Assembly (NCBI RefSeq): GCF_000425385.1
Contig: NZ_KE384359.1
Coordinates: 49,341 to 113,340, forward strand
Direction of reading: 5' to 3'
DNA: 64,000 bases
Source: Pseudoduganella violaceinigra DSM 15887
Lineage (GTDB): Bacteria > Pseudomonadota > Gammaproteobacteria > Burkholderiales > Burkholderiaceae_D
Shown here: positions 18,826 to 26,952 of the stretch, in pieces
Position numbering within the stretch: position 1 is the first letter of the stretch
How the letters are laid out: the number at the start of each line of letters is the position of its first letter
The notes under the pieces: model-generated
Seen by the model: the letters and a program-made list of their open reading frames with translations, nothing else
Told to the model about the DNA's origin: nothing
The model's database searches: none
Made by a program: the position numbers and the translations under genes

Positions 18826-19156
18826 GTTTCGGGCGCGCGCTGGGATTTCCCCATTATGCGCCAGTTTGGGGACCGCCGGCCGCTGCATTCCCTAACGTGG
18901 CCGGCATGCTGCGCGCGACGGTCATGACCACCATGTGCGCCTTTAAGCTGACGGACGACCGCAAGGCATTGCTGCCGGTGCTGGCGGGGTCCGTGGTGGC
19001 GTATGGCTGCATGGCGAACACCATGCACCGCTCGCTCCTGATCACCGTGCCAATCGCGTCACCAAGGACGGCGCGGTGCTCGGCTCGCAGGCTGGATAAG
19101 CGTTCAGCCTCACCGCGTAAGTGAGATTCCGTCGCGCTGGTAGTGTTTTCCGCGAG
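18826..19156. other. Intergenic region between two solute-binding genes
   Basis: No convincing gene. A plus-strand frame open from the ATG at 18906 to 19124 would encode about 72 residues (MLRATVMTTMCAF...), but it has no ribosome site or recognisable family. It could be a relic. The region should also contain the promoter for the minus-strand gene starting at 18825. Confidence 0.4.
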
Positions 19157-19903
19157 CTAATGGGCCGGCGCGGTCGCCGGCCGCCAGTTCGCATACTTGC
19201 GGTCGATCAGCGCGGAGGTACCGTCTTTCACAATGTCGGCCATGGCGGCCGACATCGCTGTAATCTGTTCGTCGGGCACGGCCTTGTTGCAGGCCAGGTA
19301 GGCGCGCGAGGTGTGGAATGTGAGCAGGGGAACAATCTTGCCCACCAGGCCTTCCTGGGACAGTACGCCGTTGGCCAACTGGTGGCTGGTGACCCACAGG
19401 TCGATGCGCTTGCCGATCAGCTTGCGGGGATTGGAGAAATTATCCGGCGCGGCATCCACCATGAAGCCGCGGTCCAGCAGATACTGCGCCCGCACGTCGC
19501 CGCTATAGCCGCCAATGCGCAGCTTCTTGGCGTCGTCCAGGGTGTCCAGGCGGAAGGAGGAATTGGCCAGGCCGTACAGCGTCCAGTCCACTTCGCGCAG
19601 CGGGCCGACCCACTTGAAGAGCGTCTCGCGTTCCGGTGTGCGCGAGGTGGAGAACACGCAGGAATCCGGGGTGCGCAGCGCCAGTTCGTAGGCGCGCCGC
19701 CAAGCCATGATTTCTATGGTGTAAGCGATACCTGCGCGCGACATGATTTCTTTCACTTTATCGGGCGAGATGCCGTAAATCCGGGCGCCGTCGCGCATGA
19801 TGTCGGGCGGTGTGTATTCGGTGAATAGCTGCAAAGCGCCCGCCTGCGCTGCCAGCGGGAGCGCAAATGCGGTGGCGGCGAGTAGCAGCTTTATGGCGAT
19901 CAT
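19157..19903 (-). CDS. Periplasmic solute-binding protein, family-3 like, orphan
   Basis: A 248-residue exported protein. The ATG at 19903 gives a clear signal peptide (MIAIKLLLAATAFALPLAAQA) ending AQAG. The mature sequence has the binding-protein start LQLFTEYTPPDIMRDG, a SRAGIAYTIEIMAWRRAYELA helix, and the second-lobe segment TLDDAKKLRIGGYSGDVR. Members of this type are common as lone genes in Oxalobacteraceae-like genomes; the ligand is unknown. It is transcribed away from the PAS chemoreceptor gene at 20117, sharing a 213-bp divergent intergenic region with it, but a functional link is only a guess. Confidence 0.75.
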   Translation of the reverse strand: MIAIKLLLAATAFALPLAAQAGALQLFTEYTPPDIMRDGARIYGISPDKVKEIMSRAGIAYTIEIMAWRRAYELALRTPDSCVFSTSRTPERETLFKWVGPLREVDWTLYGLANSSFRLDTLDDAKKLRIGGYSGDVRAQYLLDRGFMVDAAPDNFSNPRKLIGKRIDLWVTSHQLANGVLSQEGLVGKIVPLLTFHTSRAYLACNKAVPDEQITAMSAAMADIVKDGTSALIDRKYANWRPATAPAH

Positions 19904-20045
19904 CGGCTCATCATGTGCGCGTTGCCAGGTGAAGTCAATCGCAGCAATCGGGCTGGCGGATGGGGACACCATCGGCAGCGCGCCACGCTGGAGGCGCTGC
20001 CGATTGAAGCCTGTCGCACATAAGCCGCGTTGTGACAAAGCGTGA

Positions 20046-20073
20046 GTTTCAAAGGGCTGTTGCTGTCTATACT
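20046..20073 (+). promoter_or_regulatory. Possible promoter of the PAS chemoreceptor gene
   Basis: TATACT at 20068-20073 is a good -10 box; the matching -35 region (GTTTCA, 20046-20051, 16-bp spacing) is poor. It lies 44 bp before the ATG at 20117. Confidence 0.35.
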
Positions 20074-20116
20074 GAAAATTCTCAGTGGCAACATCTCCCC
20101 CCTTACAGGAGCCCTC

Positions 20117-21817
20117 ATGAACAGCCAGGTCATCCCCGAAAGCCATTTGCAGGACGTCGAACTCCAGGCGATTAACGCCGCACTCAACCGTGCCCAGGCC
20201 GTCATCGAGTTCCAGCTCGATGGCACCATCCTGCACGCCAATGCCAACTTCCTAAGTGCGGTTGGCTACACGCTCGATGAGGTTCAGGGGCACCATCATT
20301 CGATGTTCTGCGACAGCGCTTTTGCTTCCAGCGACGCTTACAAACAGTTCTGGGAGAGCCTGCGCAGCGGCCATTACGAGCAAGGCGAATTCAAGCGCCT
20401 GGGCAAAGGCGGGCGCGAGATCTGGATCAATGCCTCCTATAACCCGGTGTTCGATGCCGAAGGCCGGCCTTACAAGGTGATCAAGTTCGCCACCGACATC
20501 ACGGCCAGCAAGTTGCGCAACGCGGAATACGAGGGCAAGGTCAGCGCCATGGACAAGGCGCAGGCCGTGATCGAATTCGATATGAGCGGCCATGTGCTGG
20601 CGGCCAACAGCAACTTCCTCGATGCGATGGGTTATACGCTGGACGACATCAAGGGCGAACACCACCGCATGTTCTGCGAAACCGAGTATGCCGCCAGCGT
20701 CGATTACAAGCGCTTCTGGCAAAAACTGAACCGCGGCGAATTCGACAGCGGCCGCTACAAGCGCGTCGGCAACGGCGGCAAGACGATTTGGATCCAGGCC
20801 ACCTACAACCCGATCCTCGACATGAATGGCACGCCTTTCAAAATCGTCAAGTTCGCCAGCGATATCACCGAGCAGGTGCTGATGGAGCAGGGCATCAAGG
20901 AGAAGGCCGCCAGCGATGCGGCCAAGATCGAACGCCTGCTCGACGCGGTGGCGCGCGCGGCCAAGGGCGACCTGACTGCCGAAGTGCCGCTGCGCGGGGA
21001 GGAGCCGCTCGACCAGCTGGGCGCCGGCATCGGCAAGATGATGGCGGACTTGCGCGGGGTGATCGGCCAGGTGGTGATGTCGGCCACCGCCTTCGCCGAC
21101 GACGCCGAGGAAATCGCCAACCGCGCCGGGGTGGTGGCGGGCGGCTCGCAGGAGCTGGGCGCCACGGTGGAGGAAATGAATGCCACGGTCGACGGCCTGA
21201 CCCGCTCGATCGACGCCATCGCCACCAGCACAGGCCATGCCAACGACCTGGCCCGCTCCACCCAGGACGAAGCGGAGGCCGGCGCCAAGGCGGTGGCGCG
21301 CTCGATCGAGGCGATGGACTTGATCAACCGCTCCTCGGAAGATATCGGGGAAATCGTCAAGGTGATCAGCGATATTGCCAACCAGACCAATATGCTGGCT
21401 TTCAACGCCGCCATCGAAGCGGCGCGCGCCGGCGAGCATGGGCTGGGCTTCTCGGTGGTGGCCGACGAGGTGCGCAAGCTGGCCGAGCGTTCTTCCCAGG
21501 CGACCAAGGAGATCTCCAAGCTGATCAGCGAGTCGGTCAAGCGGGTCAATACCGGCAGCGCCATCTCGCACCAGGCCAGCGAAGCCTTCGACCGCATCGT
21601 CAAGGGTGTCGGCAAGACCAGCGAGGCGATCGCCGAAATCTCGCATGAGGCCAAGGAGCAGCTCTTGTCGGCGCGCGAGGTGGGTGTGGCCATCAACCAT
21701 ATTGCCGAAGCGGCGGAACAATCGGCCGGCAGCTGCGACAGCATCGCCGCGTCCACCTCCAGCCTGAATTCGCGCGCCGGGGAATTGAACAAGCTGGTCG
21801 CCGGCTTCGTGGTGTAG
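20117..21817 (+). CDS. Soluble methyl-accepting chemotaxis protein with two PAS domains
   Basis: A 566-residue chemoreceptor. The start is the ATG at 20117 behind ACAGGAG. Two PAS domains in tandem occupy about residues 15-130 and 135-255; each has the same pattern (AQAVIEFQLDGTILHANANF / AQAVIEFDMSGHVLAANSNF, then GEFKRLGKGGREIWI / GRYKRVGNGGKTIWI), so they arose by duplication. There is no membrane segment, so the receptor is cytoplasmic. The signalling tip is DIANQTNMLAFNAAIEAARA, followed by VVADEVRKLAERS. The C-terminus (NKLVAGFVV) lacks a CheR-docking pentapeptide. Aer-like PAS receptors sense redox or oxygen through bound cofactors; the cofactor here is not determined. The triple CheW gene starts 2 bp after the stop. 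Confidence 0.9.
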   Translation: MNSQVIPESHLQDVELQAINAALNRAQAVIEFQLDGTILHANANFLSAVGYTLDEVQGHHHSMFCDSAFASSDAYKQFWESLRSGHYEQGEFKRLGKGGREIWINASYNPVFDAEGRPYKVIKFATDITASKLRNAEYEGKVSAMDKAQAVIEFDMSGHVLAANSNFLDAMGYTLDDIKGEHHRMFCETEYAASVDYKRFWQKLNRGEFDSGRYKRVGNGGKTIWIQATYNPILDMNGTPFKIVKFASDITEQVLMEQGIKEKAASDAAKIERLLDAVARAAKGDLTAEVPLRGEEPLDQLGAGIGKMMADLRGVIGQVVMSATAFADDAEEIANRAGVVAGGSQELGATVEEMNATVDGLTRSIDAIATSTGHANDLARSTQDEAEAGAKAVARSIEAMDLINRSSEDIGEIVKVISDIANQTNMLAFNAAIEAARAGEHGLGFSVVADEVRKLAERSSQATKEISKLISESVKRVNTGSAISHQASEAFDRIVKGVGKTSEAIAEISHEAKEQLLSAREVGVAINHIAEAAEQSAGSCDSIAASTSSLNSRAGELNKLVAGFVV

Positions 21818-21819
21818 GC

Positions 21820-23325
21820 ATGGATGCCCTGCGCGTAGTGCCGGCCGCCGAGCCGGCCGGCAGCGGCGTGCCGGCCGTCGAGCTGTTCGGCTCCTTCCTC
21901 CTGGGCGGCGGCGAGTTCGCGCTGCCCGCCCTGAGCATCCGCGAAGTGGTGAACTTCCCGGAGCGCATCACCAGCGTGCCGCTGGCGCCCTCTTATCTGG
22001 AAGGCATGTTCACGCTGCGCGGCAGTGTGATCCCGGTGGTCAACCTGGGACGCCTGTTCGACCCGGCAGCGCCGGCGGCCGAAGCGTCCAACAAGATCGC
22101 CATCATCGACCACGGCGAAATGCAGGTCGGCCTGCTGGTGCATGCCACCGGTGAAATCCTGCGGGTGCGGCCCGAACAACGCAGCCGGTTGCGTTATGCG
22201 GAGGGTTCGACACAAGGGGTAGTAGCCGGCACCATTTTGTTGGACGAGGGACGGCGCCTGATTCAGGTGCTCGACATCGAGCGCCTGGTGCGCATCGAGA
22301 ACGTGCCGCAAGTCCAATCAATGCGCGCCAACGGCGCGGAAACGCGGCGCCAGCTGCGGGTGGTGGGCGCACGCCGCCACGCGATCAGCTTCCACGCCGC
22401 CGGCGCCCGCTTCGCAATGGAGATGACGGCGATCCAGGAAATCGTGCGCGTGCCGGAGCTGGCCGAATCGGTCCTGGCCGGCCCCCTGTGCCTGGGGCGC
22501 ATGCACTTTCGCGGCCTGCAGGTGCCGGTGGTGGACTTTGCGGCGCTGGCCGGCGGCCAGCGGGCGCAGGAGCGCGGCGAGCAGCGCATCCTGGTGGCCC
22601 ATATCGGCGAAGCGACCATCGGCTTCCTGGTCGACCAGGTGGAAAGCATCCTGCATTTCACCAGTGATGAAGTACTGCCGATCCCGCTACTGAGCAAAGC
22701 GCGCAGCGAGATGTTTGCCGGTTGCGTGGCGCGCGCCGGCGAGCAGGACGTCATCCTGCTGGCGCACGAGGGCATCTTCTCGCACAGCGAGATCGGCGCG
22801 CTCGATCTGGGCCACCGCCAGCTCTATCCGGCCCAGGCCGAGGCGGCGGCGCAGCAGCGCACCGGGCGCAAGGTCTACCTGAGCTTCCGGGTGGGCGAGC
22901 TGTACGCGCTGGAGCTGAAGCAGGTGCGCGAGATCATCGACCACGCCGGCGACATCAGCCATCCGCCCGGCATGCCGGACTGCCTGTGCGGCGTGCTGAA
23001 CCTGCGCCAGCAGCTCATCAGCCTGGTCGACGTGCGCCGCCTGTACGGCATGGATGCCGCCAGCGAGGACGTGGGCAAGGTGCTGGTCATCGAGCGCGAA
23101 GAAGGGCGCTACGGCCTGGTGGTCGATGCCGTCGCCGACATCGTCACCGTCGATGACGGCAAGCGTTTAGCCGCGCCTTCATTGATGAAAAGGCAGGAAG
23201 AAGTGCAAGGCCTGTCGGCCGAATCGCATGAGGTGCTGGAGCTGCCGCAGGCTGATGGTGGGACGCTCAGCGTCTGCTTGCTCGATCTGGAACGCGTGAT
23301 GAGGCGAATTCTGCATGTCGCGTAA
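21820..23325 (+). CDS. Triple CheW-domain chemotaxis coupling protein
   Basis: A 501-residue protein made of three consecutive CheW-like domains: about residues 24-160 (FLLGGGEFALPALSIREVVN ... LRGSVIPVVNLGRLF), 178-330 (ISFHAAGARFAMEMTAIQEI ... FRGLQVPVVDFAAL) and 345-498 (LSFRVGELYALELKQVREI ... LNLRQQLISLVDVRRLYG). A usual CheW is a single domain of about 150 residues linking receptor to CheA. There is no kinase or receiver domain. With only 2 bp to the double-PAS receptor gene, the two are surely co-expressed. No CheA is encoded here, so the partner kinase must be elsewhere (or ChpA). A terminator follows at 23363. Confidence 0.88.
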   Translation: MDALRVVPAAEPAGSGVPAVELFGSFLLGGGEFALPALSIREVVNFPERITSVPLAPSYLEGMFTLRGSVIPVVNLGRLFDPAAPAAEASNKIAIIDHGEMQVGLLVHATGEILRVRPEQRSRLRYAEGSTQGVVAGTILLDEGRRLIQVLDIERLVRIENVPQVQSMRANGAETRRQLRVVGARRHAISFHAAGARFAMEMTAIQEIVRVPELAESVLAGPLCLGRMHFRGLQVPVVDFAALAGGQRAQERGEQRILVAHIGEATIGFLVDQVESILHFTSDEVLPIPLLSKARSEMFAGCVARAGEQDVILLAHEGIFSHSEIGALDLGHRQLYPAQAEAAAQQRTGRKVYLSFRVGELYALELKQVREIIDHAGDISHPPGMPDCLCGVLNLRQQLISLVDVRRLYGMDAASEDVGKVLVIEREEGRYGLVVDAVADIVTVDDGKRLAAPSLMKRQEEVQGLSAESHEVLELPQADGGTLSVCLLDLERVMRRILHVA

Positions 23326-23362
23326 TCGCGACGAAAAAAAAATTTCAAACGTCTTCACTGGC

Positions 23363-23409
23363 CGCCCCGGTCTCGCGCAGAAACGCGAACCGGGGCGCGC
23401 CGCTTTTTA
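23363..23409 (+). terminator. Rho-independent terminator after the MCP-CheW pair
   Basis: CGCCCCGGT (23363-23371) pairs with ACCGGGGCG, with the CGCG/CGCG bases extending the stem around a CAGAAA-type loop, followed by CTTTTTAT. Confidence 0.75.
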
Positions 23410-24048
23410 TACAGCCTTTACCTAAAGGCGCTATTCAAAGAAGGTCGACATGAGTGCGGCCGCTCGATGGCGGGGAGCGGCGCGCGAAGCGCACTTCAAT
23501 GTGCGTGACCTCGCAGATCGGCGCAAAAAAAAAAGAAGAAAATCATTCGTGCTGGTTGCGCATCGACAAGCTTTCGTGTACTTTGCGAACTTGAAATCGC
23601 GTGAATATGCAAGCACTGTTTTTTGAGTGTGTTGTTACCGCAAAAATCGAAGAATAATGGGAACCAAAAACGCATAAGTATGCTGAAAGACCACACGACG
23701 ACAGCGGAGCCGCTCTCCTGATCCTTCGACCAGGCCGGGCGGTTTTTTCTTTGAATGCTGGTCGTAACACGTGGCCCGACGAGGGTTGAGGAGCTGAATT
23801 GACGCCCCGCCCGCGCAATCGTCGCGACATAGAATTTGAGTCCTGCGCTGCCCAGCACCGGCGTAGGAATCGATGGCTGAAGCGCTGCACTTGTGAGGAG
23901 GTGCAGCAGTTCAGCTGGGTGCCGAATTCATTAGCGCAAACCGCAATCCTGTTTGCGCCGATGAATAATTCGCCTGGTCCAGCGCAGGGCCGGACGGGTT
24001 TTAAATTTGTGCGTGAATTTTCCCATCCCAGATGAAGGAGATCTAAAA
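23410..24048. other. Long leader/intergenic region upstream of the histone-like gene
   Basis: A stretch of 639 bp without a supportable gene. It is AT-richer than the surroundings and includes an A run (23525-23535) and several small inverted repeats (for example GCGCAC...GTGCGT at about 23488-23505). It probably contains the promoter and a long 5' leader for the H1-like gene; a small RNA is possible but not shown. The last 20 bases hold the AAGGAG ribosome site. Confidence 0.5.
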
Positions 24049-25026
24049 ATGGCAACCGCCGCTAAGAAGAAACCAGCAGCCGCGAAAGCAGCTGCTCCAG
24101 CCAAGAAAGCCGCCGCTAAGCCGGCCGCTAAAGCCGCAGCGAAGCCAGCTGCTAAACCAGCTGCCAAGAAAGCCGCTGCTAAACCAGCCGCTAAACCAGC
24201 AGTCAAGAAAGCCGCCGCCAAGCCAGCTGCAAAACCAGCAGCGAAGAAAGCAGCAGCTAAGCCAGTAGCGAAGAAAGCCGCTGCTAAGCCAGCAGCAAAA
24301 CCAGCAGTGAAGAAGGCAGCCGCCAAGCCAGCAGCGAAGAAAACCGTCGCCAAGGCAGCCGCTAAGCCAGCAGCGAAAAAAGCCGCAGCAAAACCAGCAG
24401 CGAAAAAAGCCGTCGCTAAAAAAGCCGCAGCTAAGCCAGTAGCAAAGAAAGCCGCAGCTAAGCCAGCAGCGAAAAAAGCCGCTGCGAAACCAGCAGCGAA
24501 AAAGACCGTAGCGAAAGCAGCTGCCAAACCAGCGGCCAAGAAAGCTGCTGCCAAGAAGCCAGCAGCCAAGAAAGCCGCTGCCAAGCCAGCTGCGAAGAAA
24601 GCCGCTGCCAAGCCTGCTGCCAAGAAGGCCGCGCCGAAAGCTGCTGCCAAGCCAGCCGCCAAGAAGCCAGCTGCCAAGAAAGCCGCTGCCAAGCCAGCTG
24701 CTAAAAAAGCCGCTCCTAAAGCCGCCGCAAAACCAGCTGCCAAGCCTGCAGCTAAAAAGGCCGCCCCAAAAAAAGCCTCGGCTAAGCCAGCAGCCAAGCC
24801 AGCTGTTGCGCCAGTAGCCGTAGCACCGGCTGCAGCTCCTGCTGCAAAACCAGCAGCCCCTAAAAAGGCCGCTGCCAAGAAACCTGCCGCTCCTAAGAAG
24901 GAAGCTGCGAAGCCAGCGGCAGCAGCACCTGCTGCTGCCCCAGTGCCAGCCGCCGCTCCGGCAGCAAAAACCGTGATCGCCCCGGCAGCCGCCTGGCCGT
25001 TCCCGACCAGCACCCGTCCTGCTTAA
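24049..25026 (+). CDS. Histone H1-like Lys/Ala/Pro-rich DNA-binding protein
   Basis: A 325-residue, extremely low-complexity protein. The start is the ATG at 24049 with AAGGAG 9-14 bp upstream. From residue 2 to about 270 it is composed of variants of KPAAKKAAAKPAAKP, so almost every residue is Lys, Ala or Pro; Val, Thr and Ser are rare. The last 55 residues are Ala/Pro-rich and end AWPFPTSTRPA. Such proteins resemble the C-terminal tail of eukaryotic histone H1 (bacterial AlgP/Hc1/BpH1 types); they bind DNA through positive charge and affect nucleoid compaction and expression. Strand-slippage length variation is expected. It is followed by a terminator, so it is probably monocistronic. Confidence 0.88.
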   Translation: MATAAKKKPAAAKAAAPAKKAAAKPAAKAAAKPAAKPAAKKAAAKPAAKPAVKKAAAKPAAKPAAKKAAAKPVAKKAAAKPAAKPAVKKAAAKPAAKKTVAKAAAKPAAKKAAAKPAAKKAVAKKAAAKPVAKKAAAKPAAKKAAAKPAAKKTVAKAAAKPAAKKAAAKKPAAKKAAAKPAAKKAAAKPAAKKAAPKAAAKPAAKKPAAKKAAAKPAAKKAAPKAAAKPAAKPAAKKAAPKKASAKPAAKPAVAPVAVAPAAAPAAKPAAPKKAAAKKPAAPKKEAAKPAAAAPAAAPVPAAAPAAKTVIAPAAAWPFPTSTRPA

Positions 25027-25059
25027 GCGTTTGAACGCTTAGCGCCGGATGGCGAAAAC

Positions 25060-25095
25060 ACCGCTGTGTGAGACAATCGCACAGCGGTTTTTTTA
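25060..25095 (+). terminator. Rho-independent terminator of the histone-like gene
   Basis: ACCGCTGTG (25060-25068) pairs perfectly with CACAGCGGT (25080-25088), followed by T7. It ends only 15 bp before the GTG start of the YggT gene. Confidence 0.88.
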
Positions 25096-25109
25096 TTTGG
25101 AGTGGACTT

Positions 25110-25640
25110 GTGTTTGATATTCTGAAGCTGATCGTCGATGTGATAGCGAGCCTGCTTGGCGGCGTGCTGCTGCTGCGATTCTGGATGCAGGCCATCCGCG
25201 TCCGCCCACCGCCGTCGGTGGCGCAGTTTACTTTTCAGCTTTCGGACTGGCTGGTGCGCCCGCTGCGCCGCATCGTCCCCGGCATGGGGGGCTATGACTG
25301 GGCCAGCCTGATCGGCGCCTTCCTGATCGTGCTCCTGGCGACCTCGATCGACTTCCTGGTCGGCCTCTCGGTGGAATTCGTGCTGCTGGCGGCCCTGTAC
25401 CGCTTCCTGCAGTGGATACTGTTTGGCTTCATGGCACTGCTGTTCATCGAAGTGCTCTTCAGCTGGGTCAATCCGCACGCACCGATGGCGCCTTTCGTGT
25501 ATGCGCTGAACCAACCCTTGCTTAAGCCGATCCGCAAGGTCGTGCCCTTGGTCGGCAACCTGGACTTATCGGTGATGGTGGCAATGGTGCTGCTCCTGAT
25601 CGGCCAGAAGGTGATTGGCATGCTATTCGGGTTCCAGTGA
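25110..25640 (+). CDS. YggT family integral membrane protein
   Basis: A 176-residue membrane protein. The GTG at 25110 is chosen because TGGAG lies about 8 bp upstream and the protein then begins MFDILKLIVDVIASLLGG; an earlier in-frame ATG at 25068 lies inside the terminator stem. Four hydrophobic segments are arranged as two YggT repeats, each with a characteristic loop (RPLRRIVPGMGGYD and KPIRKVVPLVGNLD). YggT proteins have been linked to osmotic or cation tolerance and cell-division membrane sites, but the biochemical role is not firm. It overlaps the DUF167 gene by 4 bp, the usual partner. Confidence 0.85.
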   Translation: MFDILKLIVDVIASLLGGVLLLRFWMQAIRVRPPPSVAQFTFQLSDWLVRPLRRIVPGMGGYDWASLIGAFLIVLLATSIDFLVGLSVEFVLLAALYRFLQWILFGFMALLFIEVLFSWVNPHAPMAPFVYALNQPLLKPIRKVVPLVGNLDLSVMVAMVLLLIGQKVIGMLFGFQ

Positions 25641-25930
25641 ACCGTGCCTGGTGTTCCCCGCTGCCGGGCGGCGTGCGCCTGGCGGTGCAGATCCAGCCCA
25701 ATGCAAAGAAGACCGAGGTGGTCGGGGTCCTGGACGACGCCCTGAAGATCAAGCTGGCCGCGCAACCCATCGAAGGGAAGGCGAACGAGGCGCTGGTGAA
25801 GTGGCTGGCCGGGGCCCTGGGCGTTGCGCGCAGCGCGGTGACGCTGACGCACGGGCAGACCAATAAGAAGAAGTTGCTGGAGGTGGCGGGGGTGACGCTG
25901 GAGGATGTGGCGCGCCTGTTAAACCGGTAA
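25637..25930 (+). CDS. DUF167/YggU family protein
   Basis: A 97-residue soluble protein starting at a GTG that overlaps the YggT stop (GTGA). It shows the family pattern VRLAVQIQPNAKKTEVVGV, then IKLAAQPIEGKANEALVKWLA and the Lys-rich SAVTLTHGQTNKKK segment. The family has a small alpha/beta fold and no established function; the yggT-yggU linkage is widespread in proteobacteria. Confidence 0.85.
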   Translation: MNRAWCSPLPGGVRLAVQIQPNAKKTEVVGVLDDALKIKLAAQPIEGKANEALVKWLAGALGVARSAVTLTHGQTNKKKLLEVAGVTLEDVARLLNR

Positions 25931-26000
25931 AGCGAGGTCTGACCCGCGGCCTTTGAACAGACGGGGTCTGACCCTGCGGGTCCGACCCCGGTCGACCGGA
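25922..26000. repeat. Palindromic REP-like element (copy B)
   Basis: CGGGGTCTGACCC (25962-25974) and GGGTCCGACCCCG (25978-25990) pair with one mismatch around TGC. A further half-site AGGTCTGACCC lies at 25935-25945, and outer CCGGT/ACCGG arms lie at 25924-25928 and 25995-25999. It fills the gap between two convergent genes, overlapping the 3' end of the DUF167 gene, and could terminate both. Confidence 0.7.
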
Positions 26001-26001
26001 C

Positions 26002-26946
26002 TTAGAAACGATACCCGAACGCCGCCTCGAACTTGTCGGCAATCTCCGCAGGCGTGAACACATGGTTCTGCGCGCCCTTGGTGACGATCTTGATTGCGCC
26101 CAGCAGGCTGGCCAGGCGGCCAGTGCTTTCCCAGCCCAGCTCATTGACCAGGCCGTACAGCAGGCCGGCGCGGTAAGCGTCGCCGCAGCCGGTCGGGTCC
26201 AGGTCCAGCGAAGTATCCACCGCCACCGCCGGGATATCGATGCGCTTGCCGCCGGTGTAAATCTCCGAACCCTTCTCGCCACGGGTCACGATCAGCGCTT
26301 CCAGCTTGGCCGCGATATCCGGAATGGTCAGGCCGGTGCGCGACATCAGCAGCTCGATCTCATAGTCGTTGCAGGTCACATACGTGGCCTTCTCGATGAA
26401 GCCGATCAGCTGGTCCGGGGTGAACATCGGCATCTGCTGGCCCGGGTCGAAGACGAATGGAATGCCCAGGCGCGCCAGGTCTTCGGCGTGCTGCAGCATG
26501 CCCAGGTGGCCGTCCGGCGAAATGATGGCGAGGCGGGCAGCGCCGGCCTTCTCGATCGGGTTCTCGTGCGCGAAGGACATGGCGCCCGGGTGGAAGGCGT
26601 TGATCTGGTTGTGGTCCGCATCGGCGGTGACGAAGCACTGCGCGTTGTAGGCATCCTTCTTGATCAGGATATTGTCGGTCGAGATGCCCAGCTTCTGCAA
26701 ACGCTCCAGGTAGGCGGCGCAATCCTGGCCCAGCACGCCGACGATGCGCGGGTCCCCGCCCAGCATCTTCAGGGAGTAGGCGATATTGCCGGAGCAGCCG
26801 CCAAACTCGGTGCGCATGGTCGGCACCAGGAAGGAGACGTTGACCTTGTGCAGCTGGTCGGCCAGCAGGGTGTCGCCGAAGCGGCCTTCATATTGCATGA
26901 TGATGTCGATGGCCAGGGAGCCACAGACCAGGGCGGTTTTTGTCAT
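26002..26946 (-). CDS. PfkB-family carbohydrate/nucleoside kinase (adenosine kinase-like)
   Basis: A 314-residue ribokinase-superfamily enzyme that transfers phosphate from ATP to a sugar or nucleoside hydroxyl. The N-terminal substrate side shows VCGSLAIDIIMQYEG and the GG motif in EFGGCSGNIAYSLKMLGG. The C-terminal PfkB signature is DLDPTGCGDAYRAGLLYG, where the Asp of TGCGD is the catalytic base. The overall pattern is nearer to bacterial adenosine-kinase-like and fructokinase-like members than to ribokinase; the substrate is not settled. It is the last gene of a minus-strand run, 6 bp after the DUF3426 gene. Confidence 0.82.
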   Translation of the reverse strand: MTKTALVCGSLAIDIIMQYEGRFGDTLLADQLHKVNVSFLVPTMRTEFGGCSGNIAYSLKMLGGDPRIVGVLGQDCAAYLERLQKLGISTDNILIKKDAYNAQCFVTADADHNQINAFHPGAMSFAHENPIEKAGAARLAIISPDGHLGMLQHAEDLARLGIPFVFDPGQQMPMFTPDQLIGFIEKATYVTCNDYEIELLMSRTGLTIPDIAAKLEALIVTRGEKGSEIYTGGKRIDIPAVAVDTSLDLDPTGCGDAYRAGLLYGLVNELGWESTGRLASLLGAIKIVTKGAQNHVFTPAEIADKFEAAFGYRF

Positions 26947-26952
26947 GGTATT

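Noticed and set aside
18906..19124. Small plus-strand gene between the solute-binding genes
   Set aside because: No ribosome site, no family resemblance and poor coding character.
23931..25013. A minus-strand frame encoding an Ala/Gly/Phe-rich, apparently hydrophobic protein
   Set aside because: It is the mirror of the Lys/Ala/Pro codons of the histone-like gene; its repetitiveness follows from that gene, and there is no start signal.
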